Assembly: GCA_009739505.2 (NCBI GenBank)
Contig: CM019168.2
Location: 13,206,001-13,270,000 of the forward strand
Direction: 5' to 3'
DNA from: Apolygus lucorum
Lineage: Eukaryota; Arthropoda; Insecta; Hemiptera; Miridae
DNA length: 64,000 nt
Made by a program: the position numbers and the translations under genes. This document shows positions 34,216 through 47,400 of this stretch, piece after piece. A model generated the notes under the pieces. It was not told the origin of the DNA. It made no database searches and was given only the letters and a program-made list of their open reading frames with translations. Positions within the stretch are counted from its first letter, which is position 1. The number at the start of each line of letters is the position of its first letter.

Positions 34216-34414
34216 ACATCTAGACACAATCCATGGGTACACTGATCCGATCGACAACGAGCAAGAAAAGTCGATCGGGTATCAAACAAATGGGGAGTTT
34301 AGACTAGCTCCAGGAGTGACCAGGTACTGGCGGATGGGGCCAAAACTGGTGGACATGGACGACGACTGGCAGAAACCCATGTTTTGTAGTTTAGTTTTTC
34401 TGCCGCGAAATTGA
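34216..34414 (+). other. Exon-like open segment, unrecognised
   Basis: A locally GC-richer block open in one frame for about 60 codons ('GEFRLAPGVTRYWRMGPK'). No family is recognised, and the upstream part of the frame runs into family A. It could be a captured gene fragment. Confidence 0.25.
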
Positions 34415-34672
34415 TTTTTTTAAACTGGATGTTTTTGGTACTTATTGTACTTGGCATTATGTTTTTTGTACTACTAAGTAGTAAGTAACTACTTACAACA
34501 TGACTGTAGTTGTAAGTCTTAAAACTATAGTCATGTTGGTACTGTCATCTTCAAAACATACTACCGTGTTCATACAGTATGATAGGTAAAATAATGATAA
34601 TCAATTTTTTTAATCAACGGGTTGCAATGGGAGTTTGGAGTAACAAGGAGAGTATTTTTTGAGGTTGTTGAA

Positions 34673-35268
34673 TTAAAACGCTGCAAATTAGGACACAAAG
34701 GTTTACTATTTTTATGTATAGATCACTCGTCTGCAATGAACACGGCTTTGCCATTGTTACCACCAACCAACTTGAAGAAAAACAACGATCGTATTTTGGT
34801 CAGATAACATTTGAACGGATATTAGGCCTCTTTTGCGATTCACACTCGTGTTTCTGAATTATCATCAGTCCAATCCTTAAGTTCTAATTGGGAGCAAACG
34901 TTTGTCCTACTGAGCTCTTGGTGGTCTCATTCGATTTTAAAAATTCACTACTTTATATATTGAAGAAAAAACAATACCTTAATATCGAAATTTTTTGTGC
35001 TAGCGTTTTGAAATTTTCATCCTCTATTTTTCAACCCTTACAAGTGATCTACATCAACCAAAATCTTCGGGGCACAACTGGACCCCATATACCAAAATCC
35101 ATCAAAATCGGTCCATGGGAACTAAGGAAAGTGCCGCGTACGGCGGACGGCGGATTCTTAGATTTTACGTACCTTGAAACGTGAAACACAAATTTTGAAA
35201 TGGAGAGGGGTCAACATTCTTTTTTTCTTGGTCGATTCCAAAGGTTCATCATTGAAAATAATAAACCA
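34673..35268 (+). mobile_element. Family A repeat, copy 14 (full length)
   Basis: AAAACGCTGCAAATTAGGAC through the core to the terminal hairpin at about 35244-35268. The GC block is short here (one GGCGGACGG). It sits about 460 bp from copy 13 in opposite orientation. Confidence 0.85.
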
Positions 35269-37885
35269 TAAATGGAAACTGAATTTCATGCTCTTCTACA
35301 TCAGCAATTAAAGACATCTGTTACACTGCTTCCTCTGGAATACACGATAAATGTACCTCTATTTACATGTACAAACGGTGGTTTTCTTGGTACTTAATAA
35401 TATGTATGATAACATAACAAGTTTCAAATTGTTGAACCTAACGCTGTTCTCTTCTGTTTCAGGTAAGTCAAGACGAATTGGTCTTGAAGAAGTGAGGCCG
35501 GAGAATGATGTAAGTTTCCTGTTATGAGTTGGGGCGAGGCGGTCTGGCTCACTTTTAATGAGTTGCTCCTTTGATGGATGATCGCCAGCTCCCCTCAGGC
35601 TTCGATCTTTCCACTCCGCATAGTTAAAACGTGATATGTGGTCCATATGTTGGCATAATATCGCAGCCCCTTGCCATGACTTCATCACCTTCCTTCGTAG
35701 TTCATAATCTGCTTGTTTCTTCGAAGGAAGTTTTCGAGTTACCCCACCCTCCGAACATTAAACTACAAAAACTACTGTAGCCTAGAACCATTAAATTTCT
35801 CGTACCACTCCGATATCCAATGGACTAGCAATATGGTCTAATGGAAATACGGCTACTCCATCAACCAGCTTCAAATATTCACCAGGGCTAAGCACTGTAG
35901 TTTAGTGCTTTATTTTCATATAAATTGGAAACCAAGTAACAAATATCAATCATTAGAGTCTTATCCATTCAAAAATCACCGAAAGAATTTCAAAACTGTT
36001 AATGGAAATGTTGATAACCATAAATTTAATTCAACAGAGTTTTCAAAAAAACGTTCTTCGGTAGTCTATGCTCTCCAGGGGATTTCCCTTTGGATGCGCA
36101 GTGGAACTTTTTCTTTCAGCTAAAAAGCGATAATTAAGTAATATTAATGATTACCATCGTAAAGTAACAAAAACCATATTTTCTTATTTACATGGTAGGT
36201 ACCATTCTCACAAATACAAACCTATTCAAGTAGGCATTTTCAAAAATTTATTGTTTACAGAATATGCTGAACAAATTCACCAAAATCCTTCAAAGGTTAT
36301 GATTGATGCTATAATTTATTTGACATTACACTAAGTATAAAAAAATAATTGTTTTCAATATTGTTAGCAGTGCGACTGTTAGACCTAGGAAAATAGTTTT
36401 TCTTCTTCCTGACTTTAACCTTACCATCAACATTAACAGATAACATAAGCAATGAAAAAGTATATCGATTATTACCCTGTTGGTAGATCGTCAAGGACTG
36501 ACGACCGATAATGTCGCGCCCTTGTTCAGGCAATCAACACACCGGTGTCTGAATTACAACACACTTGGTTTCACTGGCATGGGTCGGTTTGATGGAATCG
36601 TGGAAACTCCCCTCCATTAACAGGCTCTAAAAGCGATGAAAACGAAATGGTGAAGTACTGACGCAAAATTATGTGACACTCACACTTCGTTATATTATAC
36701 ATTCTAAATTTTCAGGTTTTGAAATTCAAAACAACGCCTGATGATTAGGTACAGAAACATCATGACGAATGTTTCAATCAGTAACGTTAGTGGTTGATAG
36801 AACTTGGCAACTTGGCTGGAAACTTGGCGTTTGTAACATTAGTAAAATACAGTCATGTTTCATGATTTAATCAAGTCTTTAGTAATTTTAAACAATAATT
36901 GTTGAAGTAATTATTACTTCAACACTCTGGGAGTATGTGATTTAGAAAACCGTAGGAAAAAATACTCCTGAGTACCGAAAACTTAGTTTTCGTGAGTGTC
37001 AACGACGCAAATTCTCTCTCTATCCAAGCCATGTCGTCGTTGAACTTGTGGTTGTTGGTTTTAGTAGTCGCTGAAGAACATTTTAAAATTAAAACTGAAA
37101 GACCTTCCAATGCTGTGACACGGCTTTCAATAACAATTTGATAATTAAAAAAAAAAAAAAAATTGTGGACATGATGTTGAGGTGCCGAGAATTTTTCATC
37201 AGAAATCACTGAAATCACGAACGAATTTTCTGGTACCTGAGTATTTTGAAGCCGGAAATACGTTCTCTCCTCATCCTTCAAAATCATTTTAAATAGTTAT
37301 TTGAATGTTGACATTCAATAACTGAAGGATTGGTATTAGGTATGCTGAGGTAGAATCATCAATCATGTAAATAATATAAATTAAATTTTATTTATTATTA
37401 TTATAAATACTTACTATTATTATTATTACTATCGTATTATCACTAGTACCTAGAAACCCCAGACGTGGTTCAAAGTTGTATAATTTGTCGGTAAAATAAT
37501 ATCGTCGAGCTTGAGTGACACGGGTTTAGGACGCGAATAGGCAACGACCCGCAATACCGAGCGGTCTTGAAATGAGGTCGAACTTGTGCGCCGTCATCCT
37601 GATCATCTAGAACGTCCTTACTCTCTATTCTTACGTGATGGATGTGCTACCTAATTGCGAGCCTTTCGTTTGCAACTACTCGTCGGAATTACGGAAATGA
37701 TATTGGAAGGTTGAAGGAACGGAAGAGTTCAGAAATGTGAAACTAAGTGATTATCCAAAAACCATATTCTACCTGGCTAATAAAGACATCGTAAATCAGC
37801 TGACATAAAATTTCGAAATCTAGATGAACTCCGTCCCGAGTAACCACAGATTAGATGTTTATTTGACGTAAGAATATTTATATAG
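35269..37885. other. No recognised gene
   Basis: The longest frames are minus 35359-35688 (109 aa) and minus 36919-37287 (122 aa, interrupted by a poly-F run from poly-A). I recognise no domain in either. The ATT-rich stretch 37380-37430 is low complexity. Confidence 0.4.
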
Positions 37886-37947
37886 AAACCTGAGTAAGTC
37901 ATCTCCTATAATTTATAAATTATAGGATATGACTTACTCAGGTTTCC
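37886..37947. repeat. 62-bp near-perfect palindrome
   Basis: Two 31-bp arms with no spacer and one mismatch, each GAAACCTGAGTAAGTCAT followed by an AT-rich half and meeting at TTTATAAA. An AACATCTA/TAGATGTT hairpin lies nearby (37998-38024). No function is recognised. Confidence 0.95.
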
Positions 37948-38312
37948 TACCCGACATTAAGATCAACTAGCCGTGTTTACACTAACTTGTCAATATAAAC
38001 ATCTAATTATTTATTTAGATGTTCATTATTTAGTTTATTGACATTTTCATGTCTTTGCTTTGGCACATAAACTGAAAAACCGTCACGAAAACTTGCTCAC
38101 GCGACCAATAAATAAAATAGACTCACTGTGTTGCGTAGAGAACAATCAACTGTTTTCTTATTTTGACGCTTGGGTACATGAACTAACAACCGTACTTCAC
38201 TACCTTGTTGTGTAGTGGTTGACATGAAAATGTCCCAATGTGTTGCAGACTCGTATGCAAGCATTTCAAATCGACTGTGTGTTTCAATTAACTTTAAGTA
38301 CCTAACTGTTTT

Positions 38313-38362
38313 TATTAAACGGTTTTCCACAATCTCATCGCGAATGATTTTATTCGTAGATT
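38313..38362 (-). repeat. 50-bp block shared with 44437-44487
   Basis: On the minus strand TACGAATAAAATCATTCGCG continues with GATGAGATTGTGGAAAACC, near-identical to the plus strand at 44437. Both translate as 'NKI(I/T)RDEIVEN' in the open frames present. The source is unknown. Confidence 0.6.
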
Positions 38363-38365
38363 TTT

Positions 38366-38972
38366 TGTCAATAATCAACCTTTGGAATCGACCAAGATAA
38401 TACAATTTTTAACCTCCTTAGAATGTTCAGGTTCACGATTCATGATAGGTAGGTATAGAACCGAAAAATCGTATACATATTTTTCCTTCAGTAAACACTT
38501 CGCCCTGTTGCCGTAGATTGATTTCGACGAAATCTGAAATAATGGGCTCCGTTCGGAGTCTATTAGTGACCCAAAGCTTTTGGTTAGTTTCAGTCATTCT
38601 TATAGGATAAAAACTGAGAGAAAACATTTTTGAAACGCCTTATCTCAGAAGTTTGCGATATACCTTTCATCATTAATTTGAAATAATATACATGCGATAT
38701 GTTGAATAATTTTTTGACATCACCCAGAGCTCTGGGTAGATAATTGATAACGTATTTAGTGACTTTTCGTGACTTTTACTCGTTAATTTAAGATAACGTT
38801 CAATTTCCAAAAACAAATTATACCACCTAGACAATCAAACATTGTTAAATGCTCATTATTATTGTGAAATTTATCATTATAGGTAGCCGACTGTTCTCTC
38901 GTAAGGATGGATGAGTTTGATTCAGCAATTCTGTCTTGGACCAATGATGAGACAGAAACACGAGTGTGAATC
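38366..38972 (-). mobile_element. Family A repeat fragment, copy 15 (old)
   Basis: Diverged reverse copy ('ATCAACCTTTGGAATCGACC', 'CCAAAGCTTTTGGTTAG', 'CACCCAGAGCTCTGGG', 'AGAAACACGAGTGTGAATCA'), interrupted by non-family sequence at about 38750-38950. Confidence 0.55.
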
Positions 38973-40090
38973 ATGCATGTCAATCAGGATCTGAGAGCAG
39001 TAGCATTATTGCGGGTGTACACGATAATATATGGCAATATTGTATTACTCGTATATATGGTATTATTGGGTCACATCGTGAATCATTATTTCTTATTCAG
39101 GTTGTATCATTGTAATTAGTAAAACAACAACCAAATATATGTGATATTGAATTATTTTATAACTAGCTGGAAAGCCTTCTGAAAGCAGGATAATCGTGGA
39201 TATGCAATTTTGAAAAAAAAATTGTATGTCACGGCCTGGAATTGAACCCGGGATTCCCAGACGATTGACGACGTACACGTACGGTTGGGGTTTTATGTAT
39301 TAGGATGAGAACTTTTGGACTCCATCTTCAGTGAACTTGGTAGCAAAATAACAACAATTTTACCCACTACTTATGATTAAGCTGTATTAGATGGAAGTTT
39401 GTCAATGCTTTAAATTCGAAGCTACGAAATACGTTTCCCGCATCGGAGAAAGCTTCGAAAAAATAAGAAAAAAGGAGAACTGGGAGGACTAAATTGAATT
39501 AATAAAATCGAGGTCAGCGAGAAAGAGGAAACCCCGTGATAGGGAAAAATAGAACATGAGAGAATAAGGGAGAGATAGGGAATGAAAAGCCGGAGAGCAC
39601 TTAGAGATGATTGTGAGCCTTACAGGGTTAAGAGATCTCCTTTGTGCGAGAGGCTCTTTTACGAAGGTACGGAGAAAGTCAAGGGGCGTCGAGATCGAGG
39701 ATTGAAAATACATTTACAGATTAAAAAGTTTGATTTAAACCGGAATGGAGGGATGGAGGGGAAATTGACTGTTCGTTTGCTTACAAGGTAAGTACCTGTG
39801 AATCTGATCGAATCCCTTTTTCCTGGTTCTTCAACGTTTTCCATTACCAATGAACAAACTAAGAAAGTCAAGAAAAAAAATCAGGTGTACGAGGAAGAAT
39901 CGGGATGGAAAAATCCTAAGTTTTTAATTTGTATGCGAAAATTGCCTTCATTGTGGAATATTGAGCGAATATTTTGCAATCGGAAAATTTACTAAAAGTG
40001 AAATCCTATGAAATATGACTTTGTACGAGTATGAGAAGGGAATAACAACGTCTTCCAGTACAAGCAAAAACTTTATTGTCAAAATATGTA
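38973..40090. other. No recognised gene; one B-box-like site
   Basis: On the minus strand 39236-39262 contains CCCGGGTTCAATTCCAGGCC, a polymerase III B-box-like match without a clear A box, possibly a decayed tRNA-derived SINE. The rest is unrecognised. Confidence 0.35.
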
Positions 40091-40100
40091 GTGGTTAAAG

Positions 40101-40174
40101 TTTAGTCTGGTAGCTCAATAGTAGAGCATCTGCCTCGTAATTTAGAGAACCGGGGTTCGAATCCTCGAACTGAA
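40101..40174 (+). tRNA. tRNA-Thr(CGT)-like pseudogene or SINE head
   Basis: A-box region TAGCTCAATAGTAGAGCA, a CTCGTAA anticodon loop (CGT), and a T arm CGGGG-TTCGAAT-CCTCG with five pairs (one G-T). The flanks TTTAGTC and AACTGAA pair at six of seven positions. The anticodon stem does not pair (TCTGC against TTTAG) and three extra bases precede the D arm, so a functional tRNA is unlikely. A non-tRNA body with TGACGTCA follows, which suits a SINE. Confidence 0.5.
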
Positions 40175-40287
40175 GCGTCTCTGAACTGTTGAAATTGGGA
40201 TGACGTCAGGCGCAAAATTCCACGGATCCGAAGCCGTGTCAGCGAATAGTAGGTACAGGAGAACGTTCAAACAACTGAAACTTTACT

Positions 40288-40943
40288 AAAACGCTGCAAA
40301 TTATTACACAATGGTTTATTATTTTTCTATATAGATCACTCGTCTACAAAATCACCAACCATCCAATATAAAGAGAAGAAAAAAAAAATCAAAAAAAAAA
40401 ATCAAAATCACCAACCATCGATCGCATTTCGGTCAGCTCTAATTTGAACGGAGATTAAGCCTCTTTTGCGATTCAAACTCGTGTTTTGATTTATATTTAT
40501 ATATATTTCAATATAAACCCTTACATTTTTGTAGGGAGCGAACGATTAGTCCTGCAGAGCTCCGCGTGGTCTCAAAAAATTCTAAAAATTCTATAGAATC
40601 TTAAATTGAAGGAAAAAAAATACCATTATATCAAAATTTTTTGAGTTAGGGCGTTTTCAAAATTTCAAAATTGATTTTGGAACCCTTAGAAGTGACCTAC
40701 ATTAACCAAAAGCTTCGGGGCACAACTAGACCCCAAATAGAGCCTACATACCAAATTTCATCAAAATCGGTCAATGCTAAGTGGCAAAAGTGCCGCGTAC
40801 GGCGGACGGCGGACGGACGGCCAAATTTTTATTCGATTTTTGGATTCTACGTACCTTGAAACGTAAACCATCAAATTTTGAGGGGGTGTTACAATTTTTT
40901 TTTCTTGGTCGATTCCAAAGGTTCATTATTGAAAATAATAAAC
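40288..40943 (+). mobile_element. Family A repeat, copy 16 (full length)
   Basis: Complete, AAAACGCTGCAAATTATTAC to the terminal GAA-loop hairpin (40919-40943). It is the closest relative of copy 13. The GC block has an extra GGCGGAC unit. The frame 40671-40859 is a by-product. Confidence 0.9.
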
Positions 40944-41086
40944 CAAAATCTGATTGACGTCATCTGGATCGAGTGTTTGCAGGAGAAAAACCGCCTCGCT
41001 TCCCGGCTGGATTCGTGATAAACTCACTTGAATGACCTCTAAAAAGCGTGCGATTTTGTTTGTACAGTTTGCCTCTACTACCTGTT

Positions 41087-42308
41087 GGTTTATTATTTCT
41101 AATAATAAGCCTATGTGATCGTATCGCAAAAAATTGTTATAACCCCCCCTCAAACTTTGTCACTTTACGTTTCAAGGTACGTAGAATCCAAATTTGCAAT
41201 GTCCGTCCGCCGTCCCCCGTCCACCGTCCGCCGTCCGCCGTCCGCCGTCCGCCGTCCCCCGTCCGCCGTCCGCCGTCCGCGGCACTTTTCTTAGCAACAC
41301 TGGACCGATTTGGTTCAAATTTGGTATATGGGCTCCATTTGGGGTCTAGTTGTGCCGCGAAGCTTTTGGTTGATGTAGGTCACTTCTAAGGGGTGAAAAT
41401 TAAGGGTTGAAATTTTCAAGAGTGCCCTAGCTCGAAAACTCTCGAAATAAAGGTATCGTTTTTTCAGCAATTTTAAATAGTATTGAATTTTTAAAGATTT
41501 TTGAGACCACCCGGAGCTCTGTAGGACAAACCGTTCGGTCCCTACGAGTACTTGAAGGTTTTCCTTCGATAAAACAGAATCATGAGTGTGAATCGCAAAA
41601 GAGGTCTAATCTCCATTCAAATTTTATCGGACTAAAATGCGATCGCTGTTCATTTCTTCGATTAGTATACAGTTTTGCCTTCTGCGTAACCAGTAATCAA
41701 ATTTCAATATGAAGCTTTCTATTTTTCCAATCGATTGTGAAGCGTTTAGTTCTTTCTAATAAACTTGATTGTGAAGGTGTGAAGCCAGTATGGTGTGGTA
41801 GGTAGTACCTAGCTGGTAGGTAAAAAAAAAGTTGGTAGGTAAAAAAAATGTTGGTGGGTAAAAAACGCTGCAAATCATTGCTCAAAAGCTTCTTCATTCT
41901 TCAGATCACTGATCAGCTGAGTGAGCTCCGAAGCCATTTTCAATCCTATTGAATGAAAGTGCTCTTCCAGGCGTCTCCAGCATTCGAGGAGATCTTCTTC
42001 ACTCCTCAGATCACTGATCAGCTGAGTGAGCTCCGAAGCCATTTTCAATCCTATTGAATGGAAGTGCTCTTCCAGGCGTCTTCAGCATTCGAGGAGATCT
42101 TCTTCACTCTTCAGATCACTGATCAGCTGAGTGAGCTCCGAAGTCATTTTCAATCCTATTGAACGCAGGAAGCTGAAATTTGAGAGGGAAGGTCAAGGGA
42201 GAATACAGATGGTGGTAGGTGCTATTGATGGAGAACCAGTGATCTATACAGAAGGGTGATCTATACAGAAAATAATAAACCTTTGAGCAATGATTTGCAG
42301 CGTTTTTT
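41087..42308 (-). mobile_element. Family B repeat, copy 4 (full length)
   Basis: Reverse orientation, terminal hairpin at 41087-41111. The GC block is expanded to about ten CCGTCCG-type heptamers (41200-41281). The TIR-bounded module (41866-42306) contains about 2.5 of the 105-bp units (41889-42150). The junction between module and T-rich ACCTACC sequence matches copy 1, so the composite moves as one unit. Confidence 0.85.
41200..41281. repeat. CCGTCCG heptamer expansion in family B
   Basis: GTCCGCC units repeated about ten times with C variants, where other A/B copies have one to three. This explains the local GC spike. Confidence 0.9.
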
Positions 42309-42559
42309 TATTATCATTATTTTTTGACCACTAGGCTGTTTAGATGCTGGCAAGATTAACAGACACTGTTGTTAGCTACCTACACGGAGTTTTGTGTTCT
42401 ATGCTATCTACATTGTCCGTATTTCGATGTCCCGAACTAATCTCTATCATTCCCTACCTCATGTTTGTTAGTTGATACGTTCATTCAGCGTTTTGTCGTG
42501 AAGGAGCTCAGTCGCCTCTATGGAAAAATTATAATGACGAATGTAATGACTCATACTCT

Positions 42560-42905
42560 TAACCATGTTAGTTCTCCAATAAAGGACAAGGGAAACCCTG
42601 AGTGGCTCACCATGCCAGGTAGGTAAGGTGAGGTACGGGGAACAGTGACATCACTTGACGTCACCTTTTCCACTCTCCCCTTACCTTGTTTAACCAATAT
42701 AAAAGGAGGACTCAGGGCTTTCCCTACATTCATTCATGCATTCGTCTTCGAAAACTCGACTTGATTATTTCTCGCTCTACCTCGCCTTCTCTCTGAAGCC
42801 CACAGTTCCTCGGGGGTCTCGGTATGCAATAAATCCCTCCGGCTTCTGCTCCCATTTACCCTAGTAGTTGTCTGCCCCTAACTAGGCCTAGGTAAATGTG
42901 GTGCA
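42560..42905 (+). mobile_element. LTR-like promoter repeat, copy 2
   Basis: Inverted match to 1-338. It carries TGACGTCA (42656-42663), TATAAAA (42698-42704) and AATAAA (42828-42833), so a short polymerase II unit would start near 42728 and could end near 42850. This is LTR-like order. Terminal TG/CA and a primer site are not convincingly placed. GC-rich sequence follows (42906-43090) with no recognisable coding region. Confidence 0.55.
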
Positions 42906-44289
42906 TCCCTCTGGTCGGCGAGCAATCGCGCCAAGGTATGTAGCCGAGCTGAAGTCCTGAAGCACTCTTGCACACGGTAGGCGGTAACCCGCGCCGGGCA
43001 TCGAGTGCTGTCCTGTCCTTTGTCTTCGTTGAGTAGGGACCAATCAAACCGACAAGCCGACGTGAAGCCGATCGCCTTCACACGCCGACACGCCGTCTTA
43101 ACAACGAAACTTGCCTAAAATCAGTCAGTTGAGTTGTTCAGATTGTATACTCGATTAGACCAATGAAATAAGAAGACCTTAACGGGAGTTCTGCCCTGTT
43201 CGAACCCTGCCGATCTCGCGTTATCAATTTCGAGCCGTGAACGTGAGATTTTTATTGCTAGCTAGATCTACTCGCTTGCCCAGTTGAATCTTTTATTTCC
43301 TACCGATAATTGATAGCAAAAGTTTCAACTGCTGTACTTTCAAGATGAGGTATTTCCTGTGTATAAGGCTCTCTTGCGCGATTCCTCCTTTTAAACGAAC
43401 TACAAGATTCAACCCAATTCAATTGGTCATTTTGATTCACCTTGTTCATGGTTAAAGAGGTAATTTAAGCACTAAGTAACATAATAATCATGTGAGATCG
43501 AGCAAGGCACTGGCAATTTCATCGTAAGTACATAATTTCTCTACATTTTGATTTGCAACCAACATCAACTTTGAAAGGCGGTAGGAACTTCAGCCATGAT
43601 TAGGCGACCGCTCGGAAAATTACGCTCCAGGAAGAGAAAAAGTTATGAGGAAAAATTCCTGCTGAGAAAAAACTGGGGATAACCAGTTTAGAGTTGCGTG
43701 GAGTCGTGAAAAGAGGGAAAAGTCAGGGATGAGGGAGCTCCCATATTCTTCCTTCTTATCAAAGGCTCTTCCTTCTGTTTAATCTAAACTTTTGCCACTG
43801 ATAAGTATCCACTCCTCTCGCCGTTTTGCCCCTGACAGTGGTAGGAAGGTTGTTGAGGACAGGTGAAAGGAGGGCGGGAAGCAGTTCTAGGGGATAACGC
43901 TCCCTAACTCAAAAGCACCGCTTGACTTTTTCTCCTTAAATTAGATCTCCTTTCTCTCTTGATATTTGTTTGTTTCTCTTTTGAAAAATTGCGCGGTGTC
44001 GTTGTTAGTGGCGAGTCTGGAGGGGGGGGGGGGGATCTCGGGAAAAGTTGTTGGCGAATAAAAAATGTAATTTGTACAGCCCATCCCACGAATTAGCGAA
44101 TACGCCGTCAGTGGTCTCAAAGCCACTAAGACCCTTGATATTTCAAGTTCAAAATAATGGTATTCTACTAATAACCTCTATTATGGAGAGATCACACACA
44201 CATCGATACATACACTGCATCGATTTCTTCATAACTCTAGAAATCCAATAGCAGACAAGAGGGAAATACAAATACATATCAATCTAGTC
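42906..44289. other. No recognised gene
   Basis: 42906-43100 is GC-rich and may be the leader of the LTR-like unit, but no Gag or Pol is seen. A G11-12 run sits near 44022-44033. Confidence 0.35.
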
Positions 44290-44490
44290 TAAAGGACCTC
44301 TTGTCTGATTCTGAGGAAGATCAGGTTCATGCAAGGAAAAGACGAGCATTCGCGCTATCTTACGGAGCTGTTAGCAAACTGGACGTTGTGCTGAATCTGA
44401 AGCTGAATGCTGAATCAACAACTCCATGCGGTACGAATAAAATCACTCGCGATGAGATTGTGGAAAACCATTTTAATAAAAACGGAGTTG
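44290..44490 (+). other. Exon-like open segment with shared 50-bp block
   Basis: Open for about 64 codons with acidic start 'SDSEEDQVHARKRRAFALSY', then 'TPCGTNKITRDEIVEN'. The last part is the block shared with 38313-38362. There is no ATG at its start. I recognise no family. Confidence 0.3.
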
Positions 44491-47400
44491 AGTAGAACGT
44501 TGTCTATTTCCACGAAAATAATGAGTTACAAGTTAAATCGATTTCGACGGTTAGGTCATCATCAGTAACAAACAATAACGCGGATTCCATGCGGTTGTGG
44601 GTGGGTGCTGCTGGACCCCTAAACCTTGAGAGAGGTACCTAGTTCTCCTCTCTGCGATCCCTGAAGCCGCCTGGTGGGAAAGCCCCTGAAGTGGCCAGAA
44701 AGCTCCACAACGCATCAGCCTTGGAGCAACCATCCTCTCATTCAATCACCCAGGACTGGCGCCAAACCCAGTCTTATGCTGAAGCCTGATGGCAAAACAT
44801 GGATCACCCAAGACGAAGATTGCGTTGGGTAAAGTTGCAGAGAAGGCTGTGAGAAGATTGATACAATATTTGCGTTGGAAAAACAAAATTGTGAGATAAG
44901 ATTTGCCTATACAATCCATGAAGAAAGCAGGGTCTGGACCAGAAGAACCAACGATCACGGGTTGGACCCAGTGTAATCTGTTAACCACTGATCGACGTTC
45001 TCTTCAGAATCCGATCCCCGACTGGACGTCAGGTGATTGTGCACACAGATTGATTGCAGGCTCATCAGGGAGAGACGAAAGAATGTGATGTTGAGGAAAC
45101 TACCCTCCATGCTAGCAACATACTTCTTGTCGATAGATACATAAAATCTCGTAGTTCAGTTATTGTACCACAGCTAGTTGTGTTAAAACTTCACCTTTCG
45201 GGCTAAATACATAAATAGTTTTTGTCACATGTCTCTTTTTTCAACAGTAAGAACTAAGAAACATCATAAAAATACATTATTCATGGTTATACTCGTATTC
45301 TAAAAACTATACACAAATATGCACTTGTTTTATTTCTGAATGTATTGTACTTTTCCATCCGTTAAATTATTCTGTCATTAAAAATGATCATTTTATGTAC
45401 TTTTGGAGTTTGTAAAACTAGAACTTACCTAAACTCGAGTTAGTCAATAATTATGTTGTTCTATGAACTCTAATAACGATCTATGACTTCTTCAAATAAA
45501 TAATACTTAAGTTGTACCAAAGGCTCGTGTAATTACTATGTCAATGCAATAACATTTTCCCAGGCTGATTCTTAGTAAGGAAAGTAATAAGTTTTCGAGA
45601 CGTCAACTCCAGTCGTACTTGGGTAGATGGAACATTGTGCGGAAAAGCCCACAGAACTACAAAGAGAGGTCGGCCTGGTAGGTAGGCGGTGTAGAAGAGG
45701 TGGATGAAGTGGTGGAGGTGGAGAGACCACAGATGGGGTTCTGATGTAAACTTAATTCCGCTCATCTCTCTTCCACCCTTTTTCTTCCTTCTCCCATTTT
45801 CTTCGCCGTTTCTAATCAGGTCACGTATTTTGCACGGGTCACTTGAGACTTTTTAGAGGTCTCCCACCGTCTCCGTCCCACCATCGCCTCCTACCTCTTC
45901 ATGAACCATAATTCCGGCTGCAAGACAATTCCTTGTTTCTTACGAGTATTTCGTTAAGTAGTTTGTAAGGAGGTTTGTTAGGACCTTTAGTACGATGCTT
46001 GGATTTGAAGGGTCACTAACACGAGACCGGACTAGTGTTGTTCTGCTGAGACCAGCTAGTGATGTTGTTCAAAGTAAAAAAATCCGTAGAGTCCATTTTT
46101 GACAATTTTTGGGTTTTGGTATGGTTGGATTCGTAACTTCGAGTTCTGTTTGATCGTTCAGAAAGAAAATTTTTGACAAATTTATTAGGAAAGTTATCTC
46201 CCAAGAATACTTACGGTTTTTTGCGTTTTGCATGGTTTTCCAATGATAAAAAAATAGTAGAGAGTCTTCCATCGGAAAGAGACCGTACGTCCTTGTTCTA
46301 CAGTGTTTATATTTTGAGACAATGTTTTTATGAAAATACATCAATGGACAGCAAGCCTTTGTTTCTTTGTACTGCGCGTTCATTTCTTATCTTCCAACAG
46401 TGTATATCCGTAGCAAGACCAAAACTATGGTATTTTATCAAAACCAGTACAATGGAAAAAACACACATAAAATAATGTGTTCAAATCCAAAATTCATGTT
46501 TATTGTGGGAAAAGACGTAGCAATTGACCAATTTTGAATCATTTCGAGAAAGAATCAGATGGGAAAAATGTTGAAAAATGCCAGAACTTAAAAAGTGTGC
46601 CATTTTAGCTTTGGACGGCAGAGCAGCTCACGTTAAGCAGCAACCACCGTGAACCGTACAGTTTGCTCATAGGTACAATATGGTATTAGAAATCCGAGGA
46701 AGAAATTCATGTTCTGTTTAATGGTGGGTTGCGGTGAAAAATTGGAGTTGAAAGTAAGTAAACTACCTGAAATAATTTTCGATGAACGCTCCTGACCTTC
46801 AGAATATGCTTTAGATACGTAACGAGGGGATCTGACATCTTTATTGGATTATACTATAAGATAGTACGATGCATTTGTCTGATGGGTTTCAGCAGGGGTA
46901 AAATTGGAGCTAAACGTCCAACAACCCAAGGACGTCGATACTGAAAGATGTTGAAGAGTCCTTGAATTCCAGACAGTCCTCTAAAGCCGTATAAACCGCT
47001 ATCGTCTCGTAGCCTATGGTATGGCTTCAGATACAATTGGTATCACCTCCTCCAACCTGAAAGATAGTTTGTCATTCAATCCGTGGGTTGCTCTCTCGTT
47101 AATACTCCTCGTAAGCAGATTCAGGAGAGTGTGACGTGTACCCCACTCACTATGGTATGATTCTAGGCCGATCAGCGACACTTCCCCCCATTGAACGGTA
47201 GTTAGTTGGTCAATCACTCGCTAAATGGCTGTCACAGCAACTCCCCTTAAACAGAAGAGCGGATGTAAGGTGAAGTCAGGACTGGCCTATGTAGTTGCCA
47301 ATGCTCGTGAAGGACCTTGAAACTGATAGGTGTTCTGCTCGAACATCGTGGTTCTAGAGCGATCGAATGACCGATAGTCTTACCAGGTACTGTGACACTT

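Noticed and set aside
42878..43081. Minus frame in the GC-rich leader as Gag
   Set aside because: No Gag-like feature, and antisense to the LTR-like promoter.
46854..47217. Two adjacent minus frames as a frameshifted gene
   Set aside because: Composition is plausible, but no domain or supporting copy was recognised.
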